A stretch of 64,000 bases of DNA from Halarchaeum rubridurum (GTDB lineage Archaea; Halobacteriota; Halobacteria; Halobacteriales; Halobacteriaceae), in the NCBI RefSeq assembly GCF_014647115.1, contig NZ_BMOO01000003.1, forward strand, positions 62,001 to 126,000, given 5' to 3'. Within the stretch, counting starts at the first letter, position 1, and every line of letters begins with the position of its first letter. This document shows positions 1-7,821 of the stretch, piece by piece. Made by a program: the position numbers and the translations under genes. Below the pieces are notes generated by a model. That model made no database searches. It saw nothing but the letters and a program-made list of their open reading frames with translations, and was not told the origin of the DNA.

Positions 1-140
1 GGTGTGCCGTCGTCCATGTGGAGGACGTCTCCGGGTGCGACGGCGATTCCGGAGAAACGCCACGGCGGGTCAGTCTCGGTCGGGTCGTTCGTGTCCGCTT
101 GGAGATAGCGGACGGGGACTCGGAGTTCTGTAGTGGTCAT
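1..140 (-). CDS. Viral head-module protein, N-terminal 46 residues only
   Basis: A reading frame starts with ATG at 140 and runs off the left edge; the visible protein begins MTTTELRVPVRYLQ. It lies downstream of the portal and MuF-like genes, where head-tail viruses usually encode a prohead protease or scaffold. A short N-terminal tail followed by text like 'FSGIAVAPGDVLHMDDGT' suits a prohead-protease/DUF2213-type protein, but with 46 residues this is only a positional guess. It is separated by 82 bp from the MuF-like gene. Confidence 0.5.
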   Translation of the reverse strand, partial: MTTTELRVPVRYLQADTNDPTETDPPWRFSGIAVAPGDVLHMDDGT

Positions 141-222
141 CAGTAAGAGAGGGTCCGGGACCTCGAGCTCGGAGCATCACTCGACACTCGTCGACGCCGT
201 CATCGGGCCAGGGGTCGGAGGT

Positions 223-1056
223 CTATACGACAGGCGCGATACAGCACACGCAGTTTGGATGCGTGCGTCCCGGGATCAGCCCGTCCGCCTCAGAAACCGG
301 ATATGGGCCGTTGGTGGCGAGCGCCTCGCAAACCGGGCACGGGTCGGAGGTGAGGATGCGGACCTCGTCGACACCAGCGCCGTCGTATCGACGGGCGCTC
401 GCGGTATTATACGCGTTGGAGATCTCCGTTCGAGAGAGCGTTCGCGCTCGTGTGATGCCGATATCGTCGATGTCCTGAGTGAGACGGGCGGCGGCTTTCC
501 GTGGATTCCACCCTTCTGTAAGCGCGGTCGCAAGATCATCGCGAACCGTCTCTTGGATGGCGTCGGTGATGCCGGCGAGATTGTCGTACGCTCGCGTGTA
601 GATTTCTTGAACGGTGCGCTGGTGGACAGGCATGCGGAAGGTGGCACCGACACTCGCCTCGCCGGCGTGGATGCCAGCCTCCTCGAGTCGGCGCTCGGCG
701 CCGCGAAGCCCGCGCAGGTAGGCCGTCCGGAGATACGGGCCCGTATAGTGTCCGCCCTGTGCGATACGGCTGGGTGTGATCTGCTCTAGGACGTCCTCGT
801 CGAGAGCCTCTTGGAGCCACTCGGTGAACGCGTCGACAGCGTCGGCCCGCGTGTCGAACGTGAAGTGGTCGCGGGGCTGAGCGGCTGCGAGTTCGAGTGC
901 GTCGTTCTCGTAGCCGACCGTCGTCCGAAGCAGTCCCTTCAGGCGGCGGAAGCGTTTGGTCATCGCTGGCGCGAACTCGCGCTTGTGGAGCGTCGTCGTC
1001 CGCGTCAGATCTTGGGCCTCGGCGGTGAGTGTATGCCGTTGGTGGGTGTGGGCCAT
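223..1056 (-). CDS. Phage Mu protein F / SPP1 gp7-like minor head protein
   Basis: A 277-residue protein. The C-terminal third carries the MuF-type head-morphogenesis signature: the SRTEISNAYN segment near residue 205, a CPVCEAL motif near 238, and a closing HPNCVCCIAP motif. In characterised phages MuF proteins sit at the portal and take part in head assembly or DNA ejection. The start codon at 1056 shares a base with the stop of the upstream portal gene, so the two are translationally coupled. This portal-then-MuF order is standard for such viruses. Assignment to the family is firm; the exact virion role is inferred. Confidence 0.85.
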   Translation of the reverse strand: MAHTHQRHTLTAEAQDLTRTTTLHKREFAPAMTKRFRRLKGLLRTTVGYENDALELAAAQPRDHFTFDTRADAVDAFTEWLQEALDEDVLEQITPSRIAQGGHYTGPYLRTAYLRGLRGAERRLEEAGIHAGEASVGATFRMPVHQRTVQEIYTRAYDNLAGITDAIQETVRDDLATALTEGWNPRKAAARLTQDIDDIGITRARTLSRTEISNAYNTASARRYDGAGVDEVRILTSDPCPVCEALATNGPYPVSEADGLIPGRTHPNCVCCIAPVV

Positions 1057-2480
1057 CAGTCATCGGCCTCCGCCTCCGGGAACGCACTCCCGTAGTAGTC
1101 TTGGACGTTCTCGTCGGCCTCGTCGATGGGTGGGACGTCCGCGGTTGACTCAGCTCCAAGGTCCGGGAACTCGCCGGTTTCGATGAACTCAACGACATCT
1201 GCAGTCGTCATGCCGGCGAGGAGTGCCTGCACCTGCTGGAGAACCTCCGCACGAGTGGCTTGGACATCGGCTTCATCCGACTCGGACTGCTCGGCAAGCG
1301 GCGGCCACGCAACGTCATAGCCGCCACCGTTGGGCTGGGAGACTGCACCGTACTCTGTGAGTCGATCGATGAGGTCGCGGACGATGATCGGCGTGGTGGT
1401 CTGTTCGCGACGCTCGGCGATCGACCCGTACCATTCCTTCCGGTCTTCAGTTGTGGCGCGCTCCCCTGTCTCGTTGCCTTTCAGCATTGATTGGGGCATG
1501 CCGGTGTAGGCGCTGATCGCTTCGATCTCGGGATTGATGATCGGCGTTGGGTCGATATCGTTCCCACCGATCTGCTCGACGTCGGCGCCCTCCAACTGCA
1601 TCGTCTTCGAGAAGCCGTGCATGAACTCTTGGAGCTCTTGCTCCATTCGGTCGCCGCCGTCTTCGAGCTGGTAGCCGGAGTCGACGTTGACCGCGAGCCC
1701 GTAGTCGGCGCCGCGATAGGCCATTTCGGCGGCGGCACCGAGCGTCTTCTCGATGTCGAAGAGTGCGTTATAGACGGGCTCCATCCGGGGGGTGCCGCGG
1801 ATGTCGTCGTCGAGGAGGTTCTCGGCGATATGGATGACGCGCGAGTGATGCACCCATGCGGTCGTCGAGGTCTCCGGTGTGGCGTCGTCTTCGTCGCCAA
1901 GGTCAAGCCGGTAGTATTCGGGATACCCCCAGCGGTCGCTCTGGGGGTCGTCGTCGAGGCGGAGGTCCTCAACGGAGAGCTGGCTGAACGGGCGAAGCCA
2001 GCGGACGTCCGCAGGCCCGTCGATCTCTCCGCCATCGACGGGGGCGGCGAGATCACGGTTGTCGGCGAACCCGATGACGAGCACGCCATACTCGCCGATC
2101 CCGGCGAGTTTGTCGGCGCGCCTCGCGTAGTGCCAGAGGCGCTCGTCGTCCTCGAGCGTCGCGAGGTCGTCCTCGAAGGCGGTCGTCTCACCAGCTCCCA
2201 TTTCTACGCTGTCAGTGATGGTTGGCGGATCGCGCCACGTCGTCGTTGCGGGGATGTCGACGACGGCGCGCGCGTAGGGGTGGCGGAGGTACATCGCGTA
2301 GAAGTCCTCCACTCCGGGCTGCTCGTCCCAGCCGAACGCCTCGTAGAGGTCGCGGTCGCCGTCGTACTGTTTCCCGAGGTTCGCCGCGAGCATCGTCCGC
2401 ATCTGGATGCCCGCGAGCTCGTCCGCGGTCAGCTCGTACGTCTCGGCATCGTCGCTGTCAGTAGTAGTTGTGTCAGTCAT
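1056..2480 (-). CDS. Portal protein, DUF1073 family
   Basis: A 474-residue protein of typical portal length. Recognisable DUF1073 features include a central region on symmetry-related assembly (HHSRVIHIAENLL) and the segment MLKGNETGERATTEDRKEWY near residue 340, matching the family's conserved 'ml.G...G..a..ed...wy' block before the long C-terminal helix. Portals form the dodecameric ring through which DNA is packaged. The C-terminal 80 residues are acidic and low in conservation. The gene lies directly between TerL and the MuF-like protein, overlapping both by single bases. Some databases list DUF1073 proteins under an anti-CBASS (Acb1-like) name; the gene position and length support portal here. 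Confidence 0.85.
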   Translation of the reverse strand: MTDTTTTDSDDAETYELTADELAGIQMRTMLAANLGKQYDGDRDLYEAFGWDEQPGVEDFYAMYLRHPYARAVVDIPATTTWRDPPTITDSVEMGAGETTAFEDDLATLEDDERLWHYARRADKLAGIGEYGVLVIGFADNRDLAAPVDGGEIDGPADVRWLRPFSQLSVEDLRLDDDPQSDRWGYPEYYRLDLGDEDDATPETSTTAWVHHSRVIHIAENLLDDDIRGTPRMEPVYNALFDIEKTLGAAAEMAYRGADYGLAVNVDSGYQLEDGGDRMEQELQEFMHGFSKTMQLEGADVEQIGGNDIDPTPIINPEIEAISAYTGMPQSMLKGNETGERATTEDRKEWYGSIAERREQTTTPIIVRDLIDRLTEYGAVSQPNGGGYDVAWPPLAEQSESDEADVQATRAEVLQQVQALLAGMTTADVVEFIETGEFPDLGAESTADVPPIDEADENVQDYYGSAFPEAEADD

Positions 2481-4060
2481 CAGTTAGACCCCCACACGCC
2501 GGTGCCGGACGTGCCACCGCCGGCGCGTTTGCCTTCGGCCGCGAATGCCGCCATGATCGCCGCGTCGAGATAGTCCGGTGATCGGCTCCCGTCGAGCTGA
2601 TCCTTGATCGCTTGCTTCGACGTTGCGACCAAGACTTCAGCGCCGTCGTCGCCGTGGCTTGCGTAGAACTTCTCCTCGTACTCGACGACACGCGCCGCGA
2701 CGAGCGCTTGCTCGTAGAGGTCGCGATCTTGGATGCAGCCGCCTTCTTTCAGCCAGCGGCCGAAGACTGCGAGCGCCTCCGTCCAGCAGTCCTTATACTC
2801 GACGTCGTCGTCGGCCGTTTGGCCGGCGTTGAACCGGTGGAAGTCCGGGTAGGCTTGGCAGAGCCGATCGGCGATGCCAGAGCCCTCACCGACGGCGTCA
2901 AGTGCCCCTGGATGCGCTGGGTAATCGTCAAGGCCGCCGAACTCGCCATGGCCGTGGCGAATGCGGGACTCCTGCTGGGTGTGGTTCGTGCCAGATTCGG
3001 CGTAGTGGACGACGCAGCGATCCGCGTGGATGCTCGCGACGACCGTCTCGTCGCCAGCGCGCGCGAAGTCGATCCCGGTCCCATAGGGCGTGACGCGCGT
3101 CGACGATGGGGCGCGCTCCCAGGCGGCCTTGACGTCGTCGACCGTCCAGGGGCGGTTCGCGCTCGCGCCGGCTGGCGGGATGACGCCAGCGCGGCGCCGA
3201 TACCAGCGTTGGTCGAGGTTGTCGCGGAACTCGGGCGAGGTGGGGTCGGAGACCGTGCGGGCTTCCTCGACGCCCGGCCAGTCCTCTTCGTTGAACTCGC
3301 GCCAGTCCTCCTTGATCTTCCAGAGGGTGGCGAGCCCGTCGATCTGGGGGCCCTCGGCCTCGCCGAGTTCGACTTGGACGTTGTGGGAGGCGAAACTTGA
3401 GAAGGAGACGTCGTTCCAGGTCGGCTTGTCGAGGAGGTCGGCGACGATGTTCGTCTCGTCGACCGGTGGGTTCGCGATGGCGATCATCCGGTCGCGTTCG
3501 TCAGTGACGAGGGAGTCCATCGCGTCGACGGTCTCGGCGTCGACGTCGTCCTTGTCGGCCTCCTCGATGATCGAGAGGTGGTAGGCGGAGTGGACGCCCT
3601 CGAGCTCGCCGGCGTCCTGGGGGCTGGTGGCCTCGAACCAGTGCTCGGGATCGTCGGGGAAGTCGATCCGCTCGGGACGATGCTTGAACTCGCCGGGGAG
3701 GCCGGCGCCGTCGAGCGCGGAGTCGTGGAGTGCCTCGACCGGCTTGCAGAACGTCCGCTTCATCTTCTTCTCCGTCCCCGAAGTTGCGAGGACCGTTGCC
3801 GGGTAGAGGACGTACAGCCACGCGTTGGCGATCGCGGCGAGGATGTAGGACTTCCCGAGGCCGTTCGCAGTGACGACGAGCGTCTTCTGGTTCGAGGCGA
3901 CCGACCGGCAGATCTCGCGTTGCGCGTCGGAGACGCGGAGCCCGAGGACGTCCTCAATACAGTCCTCGAGCCACGTTTCGTCGCCGGCGCGCGCGCGTTC
4001 GGCGTAGTGGCTTGGCCGCTTCGGTCGCGCTGTCGACGATGCGGAGGTCGTGCTACTCAT
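2480..4060 (-). CDS. Terminase large subunit (packaging ATPase-nuclease)
   Basis: A 526-residue TerL. The N-terminal ATPase shows a Walker A variant TANGLGKSY (residues 64-72) and a Walker B LSIIEEAD (162-169). The C-terminal RNase H-like nuclease shows the first acidic residue in GIDFARAGDE (Asp331) and a late SPDYLDA block (495-500) that can supply the last metal ligand. It cuts concatemeric viral DNA and drives it into the prohead. It overlaps the TerS-like gene by 8 bp and the portal gene by 1 bp. The only Walker oddity is Asn-Gly-Leu in place of the usual Gly/Ala-rich loop, which is common in terminases. Confidence 0.93.
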   Translation of the reverse strand: MSSTTSASSTARPKRPSHYAERARAGDETWLEDCIEDVLGLRVSDAQREICRSVASNQKTLVVTANGLGKSYILAAIANAWLYVLYPATVLATSGTEKKMKRTFCKPVEALHDSALDGAGLPGEFKHRPERIDFPDDPEHWFEATSPQDAGELEGVHSAYHLSIIEEADKDDVDAETVDAMDSLVTDERDRMIAIANPPVDETNIVADLLDKPTWNDVSFSSFASHNVQVELGEAEGPQIDGLATLWKIKEDWREFNEEDWPGVEEARTVSDPTSPEFRDNLDQRWYRRRAGVIPPAGASANRPWTVDDVKAAWERAPSSTRVTPYGTGIDFARAGDETVVASIHADRCVVHYAESGTNHTQQESRIRHGHGEFGGLDDYPAHPGALDAVGEGSGIADRLCQAYPDFHRFNAGQTADDDVEYKDCWTEALAVFGRWLKEGGCIQDRDLYEQALVAARVVEYEEKFYASHGDDGAEVLVATSKQAIKDQLDGSRSPDYLDAAIMAAFAAEGKRAGGGTSGTGVWGSN

Positions 4061-4601
4061 CGTGAGCCTCGCGGAGGTCCTGCATCAGGAGGTCGTCGAC
4101 GCCGTCGACTTCGAGATGGTCCGTCGCGTCGGCGATGTTGAACTCGGAGAGGAGCTGGCGGGCCTCGCGGAGGAAGCGGTGATCTCCCGAGCGCTTGTAC
4201 TTGATCAGCGCCTCGGCAGCGAGTTCACGGACGGCGTCCTGCGCTCGATCCTGGTCGCCGAAGGCCTCGACGAGGCCGCCGAATGCCTCGCGTTCACGAT
4301 CAGAGAGATCGGACTGGAGGTGCTCGGAGAACGCTCCCGTCTGGTAGTTGCCGTTCGCGCGGCCTTTGGGGGCGTTCCCGCCGTGATGCTTGCACGCGAC
4401 GCCGGGCTCGCCCGTCCGCTTCGGGTCCGTGGTGCCGTGACCGGCGGTGAGCATGCAGAAGTCGACATCGTCGCGCTCACGACCATGCTCGGAGGGAGTT
4501 GTCGACTCACTCTTCGGCCGGCCGCAGATATAGCGGTCCGCGTCGTCCGGGTGGACGGGGTTTCCGTCGGCGTCGGTCGGCGCGTCTGGATGAATCTTCA
4601 T
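4053..4601 (-). CDS. Probable terminase small subunit-like DNA-binding protein
   Basis: A 182-residue protein upstream of and overlapping terL. It has a possible zinc site made of Cys26, Cys49, His55 and Cys70-His72/73 in the N-terminal 75 residues, a short linker PKGRANGNYQTGAF, and a helical C-terminal half that could oligomerise. In head-tail viruses the gene before terL normally encodes TerS, which recognises the packaging site. I infer TerS from position and from a 'CKHHGG..PKG..NG' pattern seen in other haloviral terminase clusters. No direct structural motif proves it. Confidence 0.6.
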   Translation of the reverse strand: MKIHPDAPTDADGNPVHPDDADRYICGRPKSESTTPSEHGRERDDVDFCMLTAGHGTTDPKRTGEPGVACKHHGGNAPKGRANGNYQTGAFSEHLQSDLSDREREAFGGLVEAFGDQDRAQDAVRELAAEALIKYKRSGDHRFLREARQLLSEFNIADATDHLEVDGVDDLLMQDLREAHDE

Positions 4602-4610
4602 CAGTTCGAG

Positions 4611-4907
4611 TCAGGGGCCGGGGCCGAGGTTCCGCGGCCGTGGCGGGCCGAGGTAGCCCGGTGAGGGTGGGGTGAGGTGGTCGTCGTCGACTTCGCGGTT
4701 ATGCTCGCCGCCGATATGGCAGCGCTTGCAGAGCGCGACGAGGTTCTCTGGGCTGTTGTTGTGGGGGTTCCCGTCGCGATGATGGACGTCGACGCGATCA
4801 ACCTCGCCGTAGGAGCGCCCGCAGCGTGGGCATCGCCAGCTCCGCCGGGAGCGCCCCTGCCAGTACTGTCGGCGTGCTTGGTCGCGGGCGTCTTGGTCGT
4901 CAGTCAT
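4611..4907 (-). CDS. HNH endonuclease
   Basis: A 98-residue HNH nuclease. The zinc ligands are Cys26/Cys29 and Cys60/Cys63; the active-site core is VDVHHRDGNPHNNSPENL (His42/His43, Asn50-51) followed by His64. Small HNH proteins next to terminases are known in phage HK97-type systems to help DNA cleavage during packaging, and its position immediately upstream of the TerS-like gene suggests that role here. The C-terminal 25 residues are Pro/Gly-rich. It overlaps the next upstream gene by 8 bp. Confidence 0.9.
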   Translation of the reverse strand: MTDDQDARDQARRQYWQGRSRRSWRCPRCGRSYGEVDRVDVHHRDGNPHNNSPENLVALCKRCHIGGEHNREVDDDHLTPPSPGYLGPPRPRNLGPGP

Positions 4908-5091
4908 CGTCGAGGAGGAACCCGGCTGTGCAGTCGGCGCAGAACGTGATCGTGTCCTGGAGCTCGTAGCCCGCTTCTTTCAGCTTGTCGCCGAGTGGAT
5001 GGGAGAGGTATTCGTCCTCGTGGAACTGTCCCATGAGGAACGCGTCGTCAACGCGCTCCCCGCACTCTTCACACTGTGCTTGGTACGTCAT
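4900..5091 (-). CDS. Small viral zinc-ribbon protein (63 aa)
   Basis: The ATG at 5091 gives a 63-residue protein starting MTYQAQCEECGE. Two CxxC pairs (CEEC near residue 7 and CADC near residue 53) make a four-cysteine zinc ribbon around a short helical centre. The gene overlaps the 36-residue gene upstream by 4 bp and the HNH gene downstream by 8 bp, so it is part of the packaging operon. Function unknown; a nucleic-acid or protein-binding adaptor is possible. Confidence 0.75.
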   Translation of the reverse strand: MTYQAQCEECGERVDDAFLMGQFHEDEYLSHPLGDKLKEAGYELQDTITFCADCTAGFLLDDD

Positions 5092-5198
5092 CCGTCCGCT
5101 TCCTCCGGATTCTCGGCGACGTCGAGAGCGCGGGGGAGACGTCCGCCGAAGTAGCACTGTGATGGCGTCGTGTTCGTGAACGGGCTGTCGTCACTCAT
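5088..5198 (-). CDS. Very small viral ORF (36 aa), unknown
   Basis: A 36-residue frame beginning MSDDSPFTNT. Support is positional: it starts 8 bp inside the end of the SNase-like gene and ends with an ATGA overlap onto the zinc-ribbon gene, exactly bridging what would otherwise be a gap in a fully overlapped operon. No motif recognised. Confidence 0.5.
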   Translation of the reverse strand: MSDDSPFTNTTPSQCYFGGRLPRALDVAENPEEADG

Positions 5199-5589
5199 CG
5201 GCTTGGATGTCGGTGAACTCTCCGCGGAGGGCGTCGGAGAGGCGTTGGCCGTCGGCCCGCCGAACAAGATCGACGAGCTCGCGGCCGAATGCCCCTTCGC
5301 CAGACTCGACGTCCGCGGCGTAGGTGACGCGGAACGGCCAGTGTCGCGGCCCCCACATCTGCTGGCCCTGGTGGATCCACTCGCGCGTGAACGCTTCCTC
5401 CTGCTGTGCTCGGTCGCGGATGGCGGGGCCGTCGGCGTCGGTTTCGTGGGTGTCGATGCCGCGGAGGCGATGTGTCGATGGGCCGACGACGGTTCGGGGT
5501 TCGGGCATTCGGTAGCCGACCCAGGTGTCGCCGTCGACGATCCGGACGACGTCGGCGAGCGCATCAAGGCCGTGATCAGGTGTGGTCAT
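5191..5589 (-). CDS. SNase-like (thermonuclease-fold) protein
   Basis: A 132-residue protein starting at the ATG at 5589. Near the N-terminus it has VVRIVDGDTW (Asp19, Asp21), then RLRGIDTHET (Arg43, Asp46, Glu49), the hallmark spacing of staphylococcal nuclease-like OB folds, whose catalytic Asp21, Asp40 and Glu43 sit in the same motifs. A clear equivalent of the third catalytic Arg is not obvious. A nuclease in the late operon could process host or viral DNA. It lies between a membrane protein gene and small packaging genes with minimal spacing. Confidence 0.65.
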   Translation of the reverse strand: MTTPDHGLDALADVVRIVDGDTWVGYRMPEPRTVVGPSTHRLRGIDTHETDADGPAIRDRAQQEEAFTREWIHQGQQMWGPRHWPFRVTYAADVESGEGAFGRELVDLVRRADGQRLSDALRGEFTDIQADE

Positions 5590-5591
5590 GG

Positions 5592-5960
5592 TCAGAGGAG
5601 CGTGCGGACGAGCGCGAGGAGTGTGGCGAGGACTGCGCCGGCGACGACGCCCCCGAGGGCGTAGTGCCACTCTTGCGTGACGTCGGCGAGGACGCGGCGT
5701 CGCGCGCCGCCGTTGACCGTTCGGGCGCGGCCGTAGACGGCGGCCGCGTAGATGATCGAGAGCAGTTGCGTCTGCCCGGTCGCGACGAAGAACCAGCCGG
5801 CCGCAAGGCCGAGCCCGAGCGCGTGTGATTCTGCGTGATAGCTGAGGAAGCCGTCGCGGGCGGAGTCTGTCTCGCTGGCTGCGCCGGCGGCCTTGATCCA
5901 CGCGACGACGCGATCAAGGACGCTCGGGGAGACGTCGGAGCTGGTCTGTTCGTTACTCAT
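5592..5960 (-). CDS. Viral membrane protein, unknown (122 aa)
   Basis: A 122-residue protein with a soluble N-terminal 45 residues and two or three hydrophobic segments (about residues 49-72 and 96-120, separated by a basic VYGRARTVNGGARRR loop). It overlaps the next upstream membrane gene by 8 bp and is 2 bp from the SNase-like gene. Adjacent pairs of small membrane proteins in viral late regions can be holin-like, but archaeal lysis is poorly known, so I assign no function. Confidence 0.65.
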   Translation of the reverse strand: MSNEQTSSDVSPSVLDRVVAWIKAAGAASETDSARDGFLSYHAESHALGLGLAAGWFFVATGQTQLLSIIYAAAVYGRARTVNGGARRRVLADVTQEWHYALGGVVAGAVLATLLALVRTLL

Positions 5961-6384
5961 CGGTGGCGTCCTCCGTGTCGTCGCCGGAGAGGTCTTGGAG
6001 TTCGAGCCAGACGGCGGCGAGTTCGCTCACCTCAACGCCGTTGAGGACGAGTAGAACGAAGAACGCGATCCAGGCGGTGAGGCCGGGGGCAGCGCCGTTC
6101 TGGATGGCGTATGTTGCGAGTGCGACGGTTGCGACAGACAGGGCGCCGGCCTTGAGGAGCTTGTACGTTTTAAGCGACATGTCGAAGTGGGCTTTGAGGA
6201 GCCGGGCAAGCCGGAGGTTATGCTCGCGGACATCGGCCGGCCAGGTATGGTGGGTGGACATGGTCAGGATGCATCGATCGGTCAGGAGTCGGAAGAGCTC
6301 ACCACGCGACTCGAACGCGTGCGTCCGCCTGGCGGAGTGAGCTGGCTGGTAGGAGGAGGAGGGCGCGACGTCGGCCACGGTCAT
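5953..6384 (-). CDS. Viral membrane protein, unknown (143 aa from ATG 6384)
   Basis: The conserved-looking core begins at an internal ATG (6261, MSTHHTWPADV) and has two hydrophobic segments (core residues about 37-55 and 60-82) and an acidic tail. I prefer the upstream ATG at 6384: 34 of the 41 codons between the two starts end in G or C, a coding-like bias well above local composition, and that ATG overlaps the stop of a short frame by ATGA. If the shorter start is right the protein has 102 residues. No family recognised; it pairs with the membrane protein downstream. Confidence 0.6.
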   Translation of the reverse strand: MTVADVAPSSSYQPAHSARRTHAFESRGELFRLLTDRCILTMSTHHTWPADVREHNLRLARLLKAHFDMSLKTYKLLKAGALSVATVALATYAIQNGAAPGLTAWIAFFVLLVLNGVEVSELAAVWLELQDLSGDDTEDATDE

Positions 6385-6509
6385 CCCCACGTTGCCCGCG
6401 GGGGTAGACGGTGGCTGCCGACGGCGCGCAACTGAGCGAGACGCGTGCGGCCTCGGCTGAGGATGTTACCTGGGCGATTCGCCGGTGATCCCTCGCCACG
6501 TTGGGTCAT
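6381..6509 (-). CDS. Possible 42-aa ORF filling an operon gap
   Basis: A short Arg-rich frame, MTQRGEGSPANRP to RATWG, begins 13 bp after the gene upstream and ends with ATGA overlapping the next start. Its third-position GC (about two thirds) is no higher than background, so coding status is doubtful. If it is not a gene, 6385-6522 is simply an untranslated gap. Confidence 0.25.
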   Translation of the reverse strand: MTQRGEGSPANRPGNILSRGRTRLAQLRAVGSHRLPPRATWG

Positions 6510-6522
6510 CGGGACACCCGGG

Positions 6523-6699
6523 TTACGCCGGCGCGACGACGTCGCCTTCGCGAACGCGATAGACACCGCGGTCGGGGACGTCGACGCGGAGGATGCGCTC
6601 GGGCGGCCGCCCGTACTCGGCGTCGAGCTCGTCGTCGACGACGTCACCCTCGAGGACGACGTCGAAAATCTCGAAGGCGACGCGATCCGGCGTGGTCAT
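6523..6699 (-). CDS. Small viral protein, unknown (58 aa)
   Basis: Starts at the ATG at 6699, which overlaps the stop of the zinc protein gene by ATGA. The 58 residues (MTTPDRVAFEIFDVV to VREGDVVAPA) are acidic and predicted beta-rich, compatible with a small adaptor. The opening MTTPD is shared with the SNase-like gene product. No family recognised. Confidence 0.55.
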   Translation of the reverse strand: MTTPDRVAFEIFDVVLEGDVVDDELDAEYGRPPERILRVDVPDRGVYRVREGDVVAPA

Positions 6700-7385
6700 C
6701 GCCGCGGATCCTCCTGGAGGGCGGCACCGATCGCGCGCCGCCACGACACCTCGCCGTCGACGCGGACGTTCCGCATCAACGCGGCCCCATCTGGTGAGCG
6801 TGGGGCTTTGTCCTCGTCGCGGAGGAACTCGAGGAGGGCGATGAGGTTGTAGGCGCGCGCAACGGTGTCCTCCCCATCGAACTCGGGCTCGTGATGCGAG
6901 TGATCGGTGTTGCCACACTGGCAGATCGGCGCCCAGGTTGCACGATCGCTTGCGTCCGGACTGGGGAGGGAGCGGAGGCCGTGATCGGCCTGATCGGTGA
7001 GATACTGAACACCGATGACGGCGTCGACGCTCGTAACGCGGTGGTGGTCGCAGTCGGTAGCGTCGAGCACCATCTGCCCACCCTCACCGGCGACGAACTC
7101 GCCGCCTTGGTCAAGCGCGGACTCAAGCGCGGATGCATGGCGTTCGCGCCAGTCGTCGTCCGGAGAGACAGTCTCCTTGATCCGCGCGAAGCACGTCGCG
7201 CAGAACCGGTGGTCGTGCACGATCGTCTTGAGGACGCCACCCTGGTCGCGCCACGCGCAGTCCCGACTGCAGTAGGAGCCCGCGACGGCCCCCCGGTGGA
7301 CGTCGAACTCGACGTCGCAGTCGTCGCGAGCGCACTCGTCAGTCTGGACGTCCGACTCTGAAAGTGGTGATTTGGCGAGAGACAT
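6696..7385 (-). CDS. Viral cysteine/histidine-rich protein (229 aa), unknown
   Basis: The N-terminal 70 residues carry several zinc-type pairs: C18-x4-C23, C39-x3-C43, and a late CATC. Further along a CQCGNTDHSHH cluster near residue 150 could form a second metal site. The protein looks like a haloviral multi-zinc protein of unknown role. It is the first gene of the leftward operon: upstream lies a 124-bp gap (7386-7509) containing CAATAA on the minus strand, a candidate weak promoter box. Confidence 0.65.
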   Translation of the reverse strand: MSLAKSPLSESDVQTDECARDDCDVEFDVHRGAVAGSYCSRDCAWRDQGGVLKTIVHDHRFCATCFARIKETVSPDDDWRERHASALESALDQGGEFVAGEGGQMVLDATDCDHHRVTSVDAVIGVQYLTDQADHGLRSLPSPDASDRATWAPICQCGNTDHSHHEPEFDGEDTVARAYNLIALLEFLRDEDKAPRSPDGAALMRNVRVDGEVSWRRAIGAALQEDPRR

Positions 7386-7509
7386 AGCTGGGAACCACCC
7401 ACGCTCTCAACGCGGGGGCATAGGAACACGCCCACAGAGGGGGCGCTCTGGTTATTGACAGATGCCGCTGGAGGGTGATGAACGAAGAGGGTCGCGTCGT
7501 CGAATGTCG

Positions 7510-7737
7510 CTACTCCACGACGTCGTAGAGCCGCATCCGGCCATCGCGAGGATTCGGACGGGCCTCAACGACGTCGACGTCACGCAGCCGGCGGAGCGCG
7601 TCGCGGATCGTCCGCCGCGGGAGCATCGTCGCCTCCGCCAGCTCACGTTGTGTTGCCGGCGCGGCGTCCTCGAGCGTCAGGTAGACGAGTTTCGACGCCG
7701 GGGGGAGATCTTCCACGGGGTTCTGTTGTGTGCTCAT
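7510..7737 (-). CDS. Winged-helix transcriptional regulator (75 aa)
   Basis: From the ATG at 7737 the protein has 75 residues; a GTG at 7779 would add 14. The helix-turn-helix is plain: ASKLVYLTLEDAAPATQRELAEATMLPRRTIRDALRRLRDVDVV, followed by a wing ARPNPRDGRMRLYDVV. This is the small MarR/TrmB-like haloarchaeal HTH type. Its location between the replication and late genes, and a perfect palindrome 34-57 bp before its ATG, suggest an autoregulated provirus switch protein. That role is inferred. Confidence 0.8.
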   Translation of the reverse strand: MSTQQNPVEDLPPASKLVYLTLEDAAPATQRELAEATMLPRRTIRDALRRLRDVDVVEARPNPRDGRMRLYDVVE

Positions 7738-7770
7738 AGACTGATTTGGGGATACCGCTGGCTGATCGAC

Positions 7771-7794
7771 CCATGACACACCGGGGTGTCATGG
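7771..7794. promoter_or_regulatory. Perfect 24-bp inverted repeat (operator or terminator)
   Basis: CCATGACAC and its exact complement GTGTCATGG flank a 6-nt spacer. The site lies between the end of the replication gene (7822) and the ATG of the winged-helix gene (7737). A dimeric wHTH binding site is the simplest reading; a terminator hairpin for the replication transcript is possible, but there is no T tract. Confidence 0.6.
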
Positions 7795-7821
7795 CCTGTT
7801 CGTGGACGCCGCGACCGAGGG

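Noticed and set aside
1056-2480. The portal gene as an anti-CBASS (Acb1-like) protein.
   Set aside because: Some databases give DUF1073 proteins that name, but this protein has portal length, lies between TerL and MuF, and lacks the paired HxT/S motifs of Acb1 phosphodiesterases.
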